DNA of 64,000 nucleotides from Petrosia ficiformis (Eukaryota; Porifera; Demospongiae; Haplosclerida; Petrosiidae), in the NCBI GenBank assembly GCA_947044365.1, contig OX345636.1:1597501-1661500 (forward strand), given 5' to 3'. The notes under the pieces are model-generated. The model was given only the letters and a program-made list of their open reading frames with translations. It ran no database searches and was not told where the DNA came from. Shown one piece after another: positions 12,061 through 24,835 of this stretch. Within the stretch, counting starts at the first letter, position 1. Every line of letters starts with the position of its first letter. The translations under genes were made by a program, and so were the position numbers.

Positions 12061-13736
12061 GGCTCGATGTTGCACATGTAATGACGTTAGTGTCAGCATG
12101 TGTGTTGTTTATGTGTGAAAAGGGGAAATCGATGCATGTTTGCCGAGGAAGTTGGAGAGTTGTCAAAATGAGTTGAGTATAAGGCAGGAAGTGGGCTCAA
12201 AGTCTGACATCTCGAGACTTGTCAAAGCTCAGCCCTTGCCACTGGGGCCAAAAACATCACAATGTCATTTATGAATGTTTCTGATGTGTCTCACAGTTCC
12301 AGTTTGGGAAATCATTGAAGGGTTAGTGAAGTTGATATTGATACCGTAATATATTTGGAGGATGTACAAGCTGTTGTGGATGAGCTTATGAAGAAAGCGT
12401 ATGATTCAGTGCTTGTTAGTCGACTAAAGAGATACTTTGGATTAGCATTACAGTTCTGTCGCTCATCTACAAGGCAAGCTTTATAATCTCCAAAGGTGGG
12501 GCTCTTAGTCATAAATACATCGATTTATTATCTGAAGAGGTTTCTATTTTGCCAGCTGTAATTATACAGCTGATCATCTCATTGTATTTAGTACTTGTAT
12601 ATTAATTACAAAGGGTTCGAATGGTCAAGTAATTGCCGATATTAGAAGGTTTATGAAGAGAAGGATTATGATGTGCAAGGAAGAAAAAATTGATCTACCT
12701 CTTAAGGAAACACTTAGATGTGACAGGTTGTTGAGAAACACAAGTAAGAAAGAATTTAGTGAAGTTCATGTCATAACTAGGGTAATGTTATGTGGTAATG
12801 TACGAGCAGCTGTTAGAGGGTTATCAGAGAAATCTGATGGGGTGCTACATCATATGGTGGACATAAGTGGTTGCAATAGAAATGGTTCAACAACATCTGT
12901 ATTACATTCTTTGCGATTAAAACACCAAACTGTTTCATTCCATTAAAATCAGCCCTTATTTCATGTAGTGAGCTACCTATGTTTGAAGATGTTGAAATCA
13001 CTGGAAGTCATATAATATGCATAGCTCATTTAATTCAAGGAGGAGCTGGTCCTGGAGGCTGTGATGCCATTCATTGTGAATGAATTCACTGCTTCGGTTC
13101 GGTGCAACATAGCGAAAGTCTTCATGACTCAATTGCTTCCTTGTGCGGTTGATGGCAAACTCAATTGAGACTTAGAATGATGTTAGGGCTCTCGTTTTTA
13201 AGCATTGGATAAAAGTCCAGGTGTAAGACCAATTGGGATGGGAGAAAAACTTTAAAGTGAATTTGGTAAGGCAATTGGTTTTGTGATTGGTATGAATTCT
13301 GAAGATGTTGCTGTTGTTTCTCAGCTGTGTGCAGGCATAAAGGAGGTGATTGAGGGTGCTGTTCACACTTCGAATGAGATGTTTGAGGTTAACACAAATC
13401 AAAGATAGCCATTCTATTATTTGATGCTGCAAATATATTCAATTGTTTTAATAGAATTGCCACATTACGGAACGTATGTGTAACTTTCAGTAGTAGATTA
13501 AAAATTTGTTTCCTATGTTAAGAATATTTTTCATGAGACTGATATCAATGTGGTGTGCAGCAGGAGGTGTTAGGTAGAATAAGATGGTAAAAAGGCTTAT
13601 GTTGAAAATAATCATGGTGAAAAGATGGAAATCTGATAGCTAACGTGGAGCAAAAAGCTGCTTTTTCAGCCCTTACTAAATCAGTGCGAGGACAGTGAAA
13701 CTATTCCCAATGTGTTGTTCCAGAGTGTGATGCTTA
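12060..13736 (+). pseudogene. Decayed reverse-transcriptase element, 5' part
   Basis: A broken reading frame on the plus strand retains typical landmarks of an RT family widespread in invertebrate and fungal genomes. These are a GNVRAAVRGLSEKS block (about 12795-12840), GGAGPGGCDAIH (13040-13075), LDKSPGVRPIG (13205-13235), SQLCAGIKE (13318-13345) and an RT catalytic-type stretch LLFDAANIFN with its Asp codon at 13423. Many stops and frameshifts separate these blocks, so no product is expected. The exact upstream limit is uncertain. The element is interrupted at 13736 by the Gypsy insertion and resumes at 18965. Confidence 0.8.
13733..13736. other. Left target-site remnant (CTTA) of Gypsy insertion
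   Basis: CTTA precedes the left LTR and CTCA follows the right LTR at 18965-18968. With one mismatch this fits a 4-bp duplication, as is usual for Ty3/Gypsy elements. Confidence 0.45.
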
Positions 13737-14012
13737 TGTAATGGTGCGGTCTCACCACGTAACAGAATATTATTGACAGAGTTAAAGAGAGTTTAGAACT
13801 GTATTCAACGACCACATGACTAAGAATTACACAACTTAAATAGAATATAGAAAACAAAAGAACAACTAACAAAAGTAAGGCACTGTCTAACAAAAAGATA
13901 TAAGGTACAGATGATAAGATATAGTTAACACATATGAGTACAATTATGAGGTCTGTAAGGTAAGTTAACACTTCGAGTCCAATGATGAGGTCTATAAGTT
14001 GGCCTCATTACA
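13737..14012 (-). repeat. 3' LTR of Gypsy element
   Basis: It is 276 bp and begins and ends with TG..CA (TGTAATG / CATTACA). It differs from the other LTR at six positions, all transitions. Confidence 0.95.
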
Positions 14013-14030
14013 TCACTCCCTCCTTTGAAA
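14013..14030 (-). promoter_or_regulatory. Polypurine tract of Gypsy element
   Basis: On the minus strand AAAGGAGGGAGTGA directly precedes the 3' LTR. This is the expected position for plus-strand priming. Confidence 0.7.
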
Positions 14031-14051
14031 GAATACGTCCTGAATTCCTTG

Positions 14052-15692
14052 TCAAAATGAGAAATCCTCTTGAAAACAATTTGGTGGGTGCCTGGTGCAT
14101 ATGGGATAACGTCGGGTAGGTAACTCATCAGGATAGTCATCGACTAGCTCCAAATTCTCACCAATGCTAGATGTTTGTGCTGGTTGAGCTGTTATGCATG
14201 TGTTAGATCTGATTATTCCCTCAGAAAAACGAGTGTCAGGATGGCACCATTTTAATCTGTCAAAATGGACAACAAGTCGTTTGTTCTTTTTGTTATGATG
14301 TTGAATACGATAGGTAGTATCCGACAGCTTCTTAATGACAATGTAGGGGCCAGTCCAAGGATGATGGAATTTCTTTGATTTTCCTGGAGTAATCACAGGT
14401 GAATGTAACCAGATCCGATCTCCAATGTTGTATGGGTCACCATGCACCTTGCGGTTATAATATTCTTTCTGTCATTCATGTTGTACATTCATGTTATCTC
14501 TCATTATTCCGTAAGCTGAAGACATAGTCTTTTGCAAGTCAGCTATATATTCATTTGGTTCCTCTTCCCTTTGGTAGTTGAATCCATACATAAGATCAAT
14601 TGGTATCCTTGCTTTACGGCCAAACATGATTAAGAATGGAGAATACCCAGTAGATGATTGAATGCTTGTATTGTATGCCATACAGACCTTTGGCAACTGC
14701 ATTTCCCAATCAAATGGATGATCCTTAACAGATGTAGCTAGCATGTGAAGTGAAGTACGATTAAATCGCTCTACTAGTCCGTCACTCTGTGGATGGTATG
14801 GTGTAGTCCTTGCCTTGTGAATATTTAGCAGCTTACATACTTCCTTCAGTAACTCCGATTCAAATTGTCTCCCTTCATCAGAATGTAATTGCTCGGGAGA
14901 TGAAAAGCGACAAAATAGTTCATTAACCAATTTATCTAGAACAGTTTTTGCTTCTTGGTTTGGGATAGCATAAGCTTTCATCCATCAAGGGAAATAGCTA
15001 CCGGCTACAAGTATGTAACTGTTACCTCCATCACTTTCAGGCAAAGGACCAAGGATGTCAACGGCAACCACTTGCATTGGGTACCCTGCCCTAATAGTTT
15101 GTAAGGGTGCTCTATTCTTTGCTCCTACAGATTTCCTAGTGGCACATGTAGCACATGTGTTACACCAGTTTCTAACATCATTCCAGTGACCTGGCCAGTA
15201 GAATCTTTCCTTAAGACGACTGAGAGTCTTTTCCTCTCCGAGGTGCCCACATTGTGTTTCACCATGTAGTTCATCCAAAATCTCTTTCTGTAAACTACTG
15301 GGGACCACCCACTGTAAATAGGATGATGTTCAATACTGACTTTCAAACTTCCAGAATAACAGTCCATTCTTAAGTACTAACTGTTCCCTTATTTGTTGTA
15401 ACCTACGTCCTTGGGGGTTCTGTTTCAGTACTGCATTATCTGTGGGTTTCTCACCTATTTGCTTTGCTCTCAGTATTGGTCCTACTACGAGGTCATTTAG
15501 TTGAAACTGGAGTAACTCCTTGGTATCTCGGTTACCAATCACCTGAATTGCAGCCACGATTTCATCTGATACATATAACTCGATTTCGGTACTGTTATGA
15601 TTTTCCCGAACACATTTGTCGACAATGTAGTTGAGATAGTACATCAGCATTTGTGTATTTCTTACCCCGTCTGTGAACAACTCCGAAGTCAT
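14052..15692 (-). pseudogene. Gypsy pol, integrase region
   Basis: Reading on the minus strand, an RNase H/integrase spacer is followed by an HHCC-type zinc-binding region (H..H in the HGETQCGH block, then CNTCATC). The DDE core follows: Asp in VAVDILGP, Asp in LHSDEGRQFE and Glu in DGLVERFNR. A C-terminal GDRIWLHSP / GPYIVIKKL module (SH3-like) comes next. In-frame stops fall at about 14985 and 14472, and there is a frameshift near 15310-15330, so no complete product can form. Confidence 0.9.
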
Positions 15693-17013
15693 ACTCTTGT
15701 AGTCTTTCCAACCAACGTGCTAACTGCCCTTCAGGTTCTCGAAAATTTATTAGCCATGTAAGCGATCCATGATCAGTCCTTAATACAAATCCTTGACCTA
15801 AAACATAACGACGAAAGTAGTGTAAAAAATGGACAACAGCTAAGAGTTCTCGTCTGGTGACACAATAACTTCGTTCAGACCTACTAAGTAATTGGCTCGC
15901 ATAAACAATAATTCTCTCACCTCCATTGTCATGTACTTGGGATAGGACTGCTCCAATTTCAGTACTACTAGCATCTGTGTCTAATGCAAAACTCTTACTG
16001 AATTCAGGAAATGCTAAAACAGGAGCTGATGTGAGGGTTTGTCTTAGCTGATTGAAAGACTGTTCACACTCTTCTGCCCAATTGAAGGAACACAATCGCT
16101 CAGCCAGCTTGTGTAAAGGTCTGGCAGTGGTTGAAAAATCTCTGATTAGTCTCCTGTAATAACCAGCAAATCCCAGAAACTGTTGAACCTCTTTCTTGGA
16201 ACACGGAATAGGCCACTGTATTACCTTCTCTATCTTTGATGGATCAGTAGAAATTCCATGCTTAGAGACAACATGACCTAAATACTGGAACTCTTGCTGG
16301 AAGAATCTGCACTTCGATAGTTGTAACTTTAACTCTGCTTTGCTTAATCTTTCCAATACTGCCTTACTTCGTTCCATGTGTTCCTCAAAGGTACTGCCTA
16401 CTATTATGATATCATCTAGGTATACTAGGCAACTGGACCATTGCAAACCAGCCAAGACCAAGTTCATCAATCTTTGAAAAGTTGCTGGAGCATTACATAA
16501 TCCGAAAGGCATAACTTTAAACTCAAAAAGCCCCTCTTGCGTGCAGAATGCTGTCTTGTCTCAATCTTCTTTGGCAACTTCTACCTGCCAATATCCACTT
16601 ATCAAATCTAGTGTACTAAACCATTTGGATCCTGATAAGATATCCAAGGTATCATCGATGCTGGGTAGGGGGAAAGCATCTTTCCGAGAAATAGCATTTA
16701 ATTTTCGACAATCAATGCACATCCTAACACTTCCATCTTTTTTCCAGACAAAAACAATTGGTGATGCCCATGGACTGCTTGATGGTTCTATGATGTCATC
16801 ACGAAGCATATCTTTCAGCAGTTTATGTACTTCATCTCTTCTGTGTACTGGAATTCATCTTGTAGATTGTCTAACTTGTGTAGTATTTCCAGTAAATATT
16901 GAAAGTTTAAGTTTGCCTGTTCGACCTACATCCATTTTAGACACGGTGAATACATCGGCATAGGTAATTAATAAGTGAAAAAAGGCCCTTCTCTGCTCCT
17001 CACTAAAATCTTT
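15595..17013 (-). pseudogene. Gypsy pol, reverse transcriptase and RNase H
   Basis: The minus-strand frame carries RT motifs: PSSSPWASPIVFV, STLDLISGYWQ, LPFGLCNAPATFQR-type sequence and the catalytic YLDD box (about 16420). RNase H begins at FALDTDASSTEIGAVLSQ (about 15950-16005) and ends near a degraded NADALSR-type block. Stops at about 16857 and 16561 and a frameshift around 15600-15690 break the frame. Confidence 0.92.
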
Positions 17014-18024
17014 TCAACATTGCTCAACTATACTCCACAGCATTTGCTTTTTCTCCTCTGTTAAATTATGAGATTCGATAGTAGATATATTGATCATATC
17101 TTCATCAATTCCTTCCCCAATTCGCTCCATAGTAGCTATTTGTGTGTTCTTATACACGGTGACTGATGTTGATTCGACATTCAGGAGGTGAACAGGAACA
17201 TTGTTCGAATTAGGACAGACTAAAGCACGCGCTACTCTTACTGGAAGTTTTCTGGAATCTTTTTCTTTCAGCAGCCAAGTCCCAGTGTTACTGACACCAT
17301 TTATCTTTGCCGTGACTTCAATTTCACTCATAGCCGGGATGTGCAATGATGTAGTGAGTGTTACTCCAATGTGGGCAACAGCTCCATCCTTCAAGGGGAT
17401 GGACAATTTCAACTTAGGGAATAGTAGTTCCTTTTTGCCAATATCGATAGTACAGTCGTTAGCTTCAAGAAAGTCCATACCCAATATAGCTTCAGTTGTG
17501 AGAGAGTCAACGACAATCACTCTCACATGGAACTGCTCCCCTGCTAACTGGATAGTTGTTTTTGTGTACCCATGAACTTGCAGAGGTGTTCCTTCAACTC
17601 CAATAAGATTATGTCCATTCCACATCTCTAAGCGGTGATCTGTAGACTTCACTGAGTCCCAAACATCCTTACAAATTAAAGTAACAGCTGCCCCTGTATC
17701 AAGAGTAAAAGAAACTAAAGAACCATGGATAGTTGCACCAACCTTGTAAGTAGTATTTGAAGTAATAGGAGATACTGGTATACATGTTTGAGTCTTTGTA
17801 GACAACCCTTGCCAGCTTGACTCACAGCTGGAAGGGTATCTCGTTTCCCTGCTGCTGGCTTGTTGATCTTTGAGTTGCACACCCTCTGGCATAGTGACCT
17901 GACTGTCCACATTTCCTGCAGGTAACTGGCTGTGTGTGGCTCGATTGCTCCTGACTGGGTGGAGTTCGTCTTTGACCGTCTGAGGTTCGCTCCGTAGAGG
18001 ACACATCTCTTTCAATTTTTTCAA
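17014..18024 (-). pseudogene. Gypsy pol N-terminus, retropepsin-like protease
   Basis: A 336-codon frame overlaps the gag frame at its 5' end, so pol would be expressed by frameshifting. The aspartic protease signature is FTLDTGAAVTLI (about residues 104-115), followed by the flap region and the ILGMDFL block. It stops at about 17011-17013, just before the RT domain, where an intact element would read through. Confidence 0.9.
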
Positions 18025-18622
18025 TTCTCTGCATTATCTGTTTCATCATGAGCAGAAGGGAATCGGAAGAGTTCTCCCTATTCATAACTCCTATTGATAT
18101 GAGTTCCTCCCCTCTTTCCACCTGTGAAACTAATCGAGTTGATTTTGGTTGAGCATATGATTCCATTTCCAAAGTAACTGCTACTGCTTTGTCCAGGTTC
18201 TTTGGGCGAGATTGCTTGACACTAAAAGTAACCTGATGATCATCAATCTGTCCTAGAAAATGGCTCAGTGCTAGTAATTCTCTAGCCTCTTCTTGTAAGT
18301 CTGGAAAAGCTTTATCTATCAAAATCTTTAGATCTTCAGCATAATCCGAAGAGTTCTCCCTCTGGTAGAGTTCATGTCTACACTTTGGTTCAAACCTTTC
18401 CTTTAATGCTTTCTTTGATTCTCCATAAGTAGCCTTGGCTTCTTCTGAAAAATTCTGATATGCAGTCTTTGCATTTTTAGTTAATCTTGCTCTCAGCTAG
18501 AGGAGTTTGGCTGCATCATCCCACGTGTTGACTGCTGCGACATTCTCAAAATGAGAGATCCATTGGTCCCAGCTGCCTTCTCCCGTGAAAGGCTCTGGTA
18601 GGACTAAAGGTCGCCCTTCCAT
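17822..18622 (-). pseudogene. Gypsy gag with CCHC zinc knuckle
   Basis: The likely start is the ATG at 18622, 67 bp inside the 5' LTR. The N-terminal two thirds is a capsid-like helical region (FTGEGSWDQW, YQNFSEEA, LKERFEPK). The C-terminus has a knuckle of the form CRKCGQSGHYARGC. An in-frame TAG at 18497-18499 interrupts the capsid region about 42 codons in; the rest is open for 166 codons. Confidence 0.9.
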
Positions 18623-18667
18623 AGTTCACTTTGCTAGTAGCTGATCAGAAGTAAACAGAAGAAGTCA

Positions 18668-18688
18668 GGATCCTACCCACTGTGCCAA
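18668..18688 (-). promoter_or_regulatory. Primer binding site of Gypsy element
   Basis: Two bases after the 5' LTR the minus strand reads TGGCACAGTGGGTAGGAT. It begins with the TGG expected to pair with a tRNA CCA end. I could not assign the primer tRNA. Confidence 0.6.
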
Positions 18689-18964
18689 TGTAGTGGTGTG
18701 GTCTCACCACGTAACAGAATATTATTGACAGAGTTAAAGAGAGTTTAGAACTGTATTCAACAACCACATGACTAAGAATTACACAACTTAAATAGAATAT
18801 AGGAAACAAAAGAACAACTAACAAAAGTAAGGCACTGTCTAACAAAAAGGTATAAGGTACAGATGATAAGATATAGTTAACACATATGAGTACAATTATG
18901 AGGTCTGTAAGGTAAGTTAACACTTCAAGTCCAATGATGAGGTCTATAAGTTGGCCTCATTACA
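18689..18964 (-). repeat. 5' LTR of Gypsy element
   Basis: It is 276 bp with the ends TGTAATG / CACTACA. The six transitions relative to 13737-14012 give about 2.2% divergence. Confidence 0.95.
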
Positions 18965-19910
18965 CTCAGTTTTCTGATCTTGAGAGAGCAATAGGTTGAA
19001 TGTTTCTACCTGCTGTTCATGGGTGTGAAATCTCTTCCTTTGGGAAAAAAACCTTATTCTCTTCCAGGCCAGAATGAGGCGTTTGGGACTGATCAATCCC
19101 ACTGAAAAGGCTATGTCATCTTATTCAATTTCTAGGGAAGCTACTGGTGTTATTGTACAAGCAAGAGAGAATTTGAAATTGAAACTTGAAACTAAGAACC
19201 AGTTATTTGGTTAGAAATATTGTTGCATTTTTGATCAAATTAGTCCAGTGCTTCAAGAAACCATGTTTGGAGCTAAAAATGAGAACATATCATCATAGCT
19301 CACTGTTTTACGTTTGACAAATAGATTTATTTGTGCAAAAATTTTGGGACGCTTTTGCAAGAAGCTGTTATTTAATACACCAGCGGTTTTTGATGGTGGT
19401 GGCTCTTCTTTTGATTTGGCTCGTGATTTGTCCTGTAATAAATGTAGATTGATTACTCAACAACCCAATGAAGCTAGAGATGCTTTAGGTACACTAGTTT
19501 GGAGCCAAGTGACATAAGAGACAATTGTGGGAGAAGCTAACGCATCACCCTGCTTTGAGAGCAGACCTTGGGGTTATGGGGAGTCTGGCTTACTCAAACT
19601 GAGGCATTGTTCTATATTAATGTAGTGGATACTGATGCCCAATCATATACAAACTGTTATCCCCGAAATATTCATCTGCCTGTGACGACAGTAGAGCTTC
19701 TTTCACTCGTTTTTGTTGGTCTGTGGATAGAATGATGGGCAGTGAAGCAAATGTGTTTTTGCAGAAATTGGGTGAAACACTTTCAATGAAAAGGGGAAAG
19801 CGTAATGGAAAGATTATGGGTTGGGTATGAACGAAATTAACATTTGCAGTACCGAGAGCATCCATCCAATAAGTCTCAGTGTGGAAGATGGAGCCCACGC
19901 TTTACATGGA
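18965..19910 (+). pseudogene. Decayed reverse-transcriptase element, 3' part
   Basis: The element resumes after the Gypsy insertion with an LFSSRPE-type stretch, a cysteine/GG block at about 19385-19440, a QTEALF block and DTDAQSY (about 19600-19650). Its C-terminal basic region includes FLQKLGETLSMKRGK (about 19755-19800). The sequence carries many stops and ends in AT-rich DNA near 19910. With 12060-13736 it forms one element split by the LTR retrotransposon. Confidence 0.75.
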
Positions 19911-20329
19911 CTAAATAAAAATTTATTATTTAACTGCAATGGTGCTCGAAATAATATTCACATTAATTATATAAATATATTTTTGCCTTACTGGTAATAA
20001 TAATAAGAATAATAATGAGGATAATTATAATAATAATGGAAGCAGAGATTTTTACGAAAAGAAATGGTGAAAGTATTCATTTAAAATGGAATAAAGTGCA
20101 TGTTTACAAGAAAGTATATCATTTGTGATTTTGAGGTCATCATTCTTGTGTCTGAGAGGTTCTCGTACAAATCTGTGTTGGAGGATAGTACACCAATAGT
20201 CTATCAGGAGAATAAATATTTAACTAATCACTTGACTATTTAAAAAGCTATAATTTCATTTGTTATATGTAATATATATTTTATGACGTATAATAGTCCA
20301 TTAGAGGCTCGGTGATGTGGTGCAGGAAT

Positions 20330-22208
20330 GTAGTGTTTAATTCTATTCCATCTAAGAAATTCTCAACTTAGGGTTATCACAGTGATCTGGCCAGACACAC
20401 AAAGTGAATTGTAGGACTCTGGAGTGTTATCTGTCCTTATTGGTTATACTTTTCACCTCAGCTGCAGTTAGTGGTGTGTCTTTTAGTTGATCCAATACTA
20501 ATACAATTTCAGTTGGATTTGGGGTCTCCTGAAGCTGATCAGGTAAAAGTAGTCTGCTCATGGCATCTGCATTCCCAAGTTCTGAAGTAGACTTAAAACA
20601 TTCATACATAGATAGCGTTAATCCCCAACATTGAATAAAGTACAATGCTTGTGAAGCAACAGAACCATGTTCATTTAACGAAGTCAGGTGCAGTCCCTGA
20701 AGATGAATTTAATAACCTAAGTAAGCAATCAATGATATCATGCAGTCGCATTTGCTCTTTTAGTGGAAGACCATTTTCCTCCTGTCTTTTCAGAGCTTCC
20801 TTCAAATTTGACAAGTGATATTCATCGTTAACACCAGGAAAATATATCCTTAAAGTAGAAGACAACTCTTGGAATACCATGGAGGTTATTTTCCATAGTT
20901 CTCTGGAATATCTCTGTAGCAGATGAAATTCCAAATGGTAATCTATTATAATAATTGAAAGAGACCTCATTGCGTGTTGATCACAACATTGTTTTTAGAT
21001 TTAGTATCTAACAGCAAATACTGATAAGGGTTTGACTCATATCATGCTTAGAGAACTTCTGACCACCTGACAGGTTGGTAAAGAGATCTTCAATCTTTGG
21101 AATCGGGTAGTGATCCAACTTGGATACTTGATTAATCATCATCTTGAAGTTGCCACAGATTCTCACTCTTCACCACTCTGACTATAGTGTGAACCTAGAA
21201 ATGTGAATGGGTTCAGAGATACCTTCTCTTCTCAGACGATCTAGTTCTTCTCAACCATTGTATGAATTGATTATGGCACCGTTCTAGCTTTACAAATACA
21301 AGGCTTTGCACTGTCTTCCATATGTATTGTTACTTCAAAAGCTTTCAATGGGCTCAAACCCTCTTTCAACACTCCAGCATGATATTCTGAAGAGACCTGT
21401 TTTGTAGACCATGTATCTCCTTCCAATCTAAAGGAAATACACACAACCAATTGCGAGCAATCATTCATTTCAGAAGCTCCTTCCATATCGTCAGTCACTA
21501 ATTCATTGATTTGGGATGTGATTTGGGGTAATAGCACAACCTTCATATGACCACAGCATACTTTATGGATATGACCAGTTTTAACACAGTTGTGACACTT
21601 TACATATTCATTTTGTGAACCTAGCCTGATTGAATAGCTCCATTTGAACAGTAATCCTGCCTTTGTAATATTTTTATATTTTTTGCGGCTGCCTCCAATC
21701 CCTGGACGATTGCCAAAGGTTTTTTGAATGTTAATATTTCCTCTGATAACAAACAACCTTGAATATGTTCATCATTAATTCCTCACACTAATCTGTCTCT
21801 CAGCATCACCTCTGGAGTTCCTTCAAAGTTACAAAATTCTGCCAAACCTCTCAGCTCAGCTATTAATGTAGACACTGACTCCCCTGGACGACAAAACCAA
21901 CTATTAAATTTAAAACACTGTATGATCTCAGATGGCCTGGGACTATAGTACAACTGCATTGATGCAACTAGCTCTGTATATGACAAATCTCCTATTATAA
22001 ATGGAGTAATTAGATTCCTTAATTAATGTCTTGTACACTTCTGGACCTATGGTAGTCAGGAATATAGCTCAGTTCCTATCAGCAGCTGTTATTCCATTAG
22101 CTTGCAAGAAATAATCTATTCTCTCTATGTATTGTGTCCAATCTTCCCTGTTACTATCAAAAGTTCTGAAATTTCGAAAAAAGAGCCATCTTCATCGCTA
22201 AATGGCAT
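20330..22208 (-). pseudogene. Old Gypsy remnant (gag to RNase H)
   Basis: Read on the minus strand from an ATG at 22208: a gag region (REDWTQYIERIDYF, PEVMLRDRLV), a CCHC-like knuckle (CHNCVKTGHIHKVCCG, with its spacing altered), protease/RT spacer sequence, and RT blocks around 21120-20700. The catalytic YxDD box is no longer intact. An RNase H tail contains NADAMSRLLLPD (about 20550-20580). It is broken by many stops and frameshifts, integrase is missing and no LTRs were found. It is more decayed than, and only distantly related to, the element at 13737-18964. Confidence 0.85.
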
Positions 22209-22250
22209 TAACACACAAACAAAATAAATAAGCATCCACAATTAATCAAT

Positions 22251-22436
22251 GGCTGAGAAAATAAGCACCCATTATGTACATATACATGATGACCAGTTCA
22301 AATGACAAATTATGTTACATTTCATTTACTGGTCTGGAATTGCTGAGAAAATTAGCACCCATTATGTACATATACATGATGACCAGTTCAAATGACAAAT
22401 TATGTTACAGTTCATTTACAGGTCATTTACTGGTCT
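22251..22436. repeat. Two-copy 90-bp tandem repeat
   Basis: The block beginning GCTGAGAAAAT with ATTATGTACATATACATGAT is repeated with a 90-bp period and few differences. The second copy ends in a further short duplication of TCATTTAC. Confidence 0.9.
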
Positions 22437-22439
22437 TCA

Positions 22440-24390
22440 CATGAAGGAAGAAGGATCACGTTTTGATGTTAATTACAGCCTTACATATTTCCATTTATTA
22501 GAATGAGTACTATAATAATAACAGACACTTTGTCCTTCTTGTGAAGAGATGTAGTGACAATAACAGACTACTTAAGCACTAAAGTAATTACATACTCAGT
22601 GTTGGTATCTAAACTGTACATCTCTGCAGGTTCTGTTCATCTTATATTACATTGGAGGTTTCTTTAGGAAGGCAGTGTTCATCAGATAATCCCTTGATTA
22701 CTTTGATTTTGGTATGTTAATTGATATGTTTTTTCTGCTGTTTATATTATGGATTAGTATTTGTTCATATTCACCTATTTTTGTATTTAGATATTCATTG
22801 TGTTTTTTGATATTCTGTTATTCATTTATTGTTTATGCAAATGCAAAAACAAAATGTGTATAAATATAATCTCTCCTGCTTCATATATCAGAGGCATTCT
22901 TGTCTTATATACAACAGAATGGATAATACAAATACTTTAATTGTACAAACATCTAGTAGTTACAGCAAAGTGTTCACCTATTTAATACATGTATTTCAAT
23001 AGAAACAACTTAAAGATGAGAAATAAAAAGCGGACATATGTCTGAATTACTGTTGTTGTAGTTAATTACAACCATATCTGAAACCCTATTTAGTTACTTT
23101 TTACTTAAACTATAACTAAATTACAGGTCTAGAGCAATAACTATAACCAATATTGGCAATTTTGCATTGTAGTTAGTTATAGACATAACTAACTACAAAG
23201 ACAATTTGCCAATAATGGGCACTGTTATTTTGTTAAATAAAACTAAAACCCTTTTAGTTAGCTTGAAATTGTTTTTGTCAATTAACTCTAACTCTGACTA
23301 AAATTGTAATAAACTAGATATACTATAACTATAACTAAAAGTGTTGATCATGGTTATACTAAAACAACACTAGTCTGAATATATCTGAATAATCATTTTG
23401 ATTAAGAAAGCTGCAATTTGAATAAACATTTGATGTTGTTAAATGCTGTTATGGTATTCATGATTTCTAATACCAAGCATGTTGTCATGGTTACTTTATT
23501 TGCTTCATAGATAGTTACTTGGTTTCACCTTCAGTAAAGTGATTAAATAATCTGTGATAATGACACAACCTCTTTTAACTATTGATGAAAAGTTAAAACT
23601 TGTAAGTGAAGTACATATTTAAATACAAAGTACTTTTTTGTGTTATATTATAATGAAGGTTTCAGAATTGTATTTGGTCTAATGCACTAAGTAATTAAAC
23701 AAACATCCATGTTTTCAATAGTGTAATAGTGTATTTCTGTTGAGAGTATCCAATGATTTCAAACATTCTATAGTGGTATTTTATAACTGTATACAAAAGT
23801 ACATTCTACTAATACTATAATATGCTGAACCGAGCATCCACTTTGTTTAATGTTTTGTGCATGTGCAGAAATCAAACGTGAAATCAAAATTGCTTTGTTA
23901 GGTAAGCGTCTAGCTCCATGTTAACAAACAGCCTTTTGATATTGAAGAGTGCAGAATTCTGTAATAACACCAATACTGCTTCTATAAACATCCAAAGCAG
24001 TTGATATTTGTGAATGGGTATCCAGATAGTAAAAGAAAGGATCCATTCCAGTCCTACTAACTATATCCCACTGGTTCTTACTACTTCATTATAATAACCT
24101 TATTCAGTAGTTTAATGTACATGAGGTAGGTTAGAGGGAATTATTGCTTGCACTTAAGAACAAATTGGACACCTCATGCAGGTGTTTTATCACTCCTAAA
24201 TTTCACTCCAAAATTCACATCACATTTTTGTTTTTAAAAGTATTTTATTAAATTTGAGGTTATACATGTTCACTATCACTTGACTAACATGTGTGTTTTC
24301 AGCTTCCCATTAGATATTTTAAGAGCTACATTTAATACATGTAGTTTAAAATTACATGTTAGCCTTATGACTGTTTATCAGAGATTATGG
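22440..24390. other. AT-rich intergenic DNA with AACTA-rich patch
   Basis: No gene is supported. Around 23050-23350 the motif TATAACTAA and its complement recur. They form a short inverted repeat centred near 23175 (GGCAATTTTGC against GACAATTTGCC). Confidence 0.5.
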
Positions 24391-24394
24391 TTGT

Positions 24395-24830
24395 ACTCCC
24401 TATGTAGGGATGGCACCGAAAAAAAAAGAAATCTCTGGTAATACATACAGATAGGTTTTAATACACACATACATAATCATATCTAGTGTTTTTATGACTA
24501 ACAACATCTTCTAGACAGCTAGAGATCCTCTTTAAGGTAGAGAACCGGCGTTTGGAAAAAATGGCTAAACGTTCATCATATAATTATTATTATGATTCTC
24601 CAGACAAATCATTTTTTTGTTTGTTGAACTATCACAATGATTCTAGCACCATTCCAGTCGTATTCATTGTAAAATTCTAGTCTACAAGTATCAAGATGAT
24701 ATCATCAGATACTATGAAAGAAGAGAGTCTCAACAACTACAAAAGTCTGATCTAAAATTGGACGCCATATTCATAAGTGTATTAATTAATCGAGCAATGT
24801 GTAATGAATTACGCATGCACATTTGTGTAC
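24395..24830 (+). mobile_element. Half copy of foldback element (see 60660-61405)
   Basis: The block starts at CCCTATGTAGGGATGGCA and continues through AGTGTTTTTATGACTAACAAC, AGGTAGAGAACCGGC and AAATTGGACGCCAT. It matches the loop and right arm of 60660-61405 in the same orientation. The complementary left arm is absent here. Confidence 0.8.
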
Positions 24831-24835
24831 TTGGA

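Larger units (their letters stand above)
13737..18964 (-). mobile_element. Ty3/Gypsy LTR retrotransposon, inactivated
   Basis: This full-length minus-strand element is 5228 bp with 276-bp LTRs. The order gag, CCHC knuckle, protease, reverse transcriptase, RNase H, integrase defines Ty3/Gypsy. A primer-binding-site-like TGGCACAGTGGGTAGGAT follows the 5' LTR and a purine-rich tract precedes the 3' LTR. Gag carries one in-frame stop. Pol carries several stops (about 17011, 16857, 16561, 14985, 14472) and frameshifts near 15600-15690 and 15310-15330. It is therefore non-autonomous now but young: the LTRs differ at only six sites. It interrupts an older RT element. Confidence 0.95.

Noticed and set aside
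13681..13971. Hydrophobic minus-strand ORF repeated at 18645-18923
   Set aside because: Both lie in the LTRs; the similarity is LTR identity, not a gene pair.
16541..16963. 140-codon plus-strand ORF
   Set aside because: It is the antisense shadow of the Gypsy reverse transcriptase.
19617..19898. 93-codon minus-strand ORF
   Set aside because: It is antisense to the decayed RT element's C-terminal region, which explains the sequence better.
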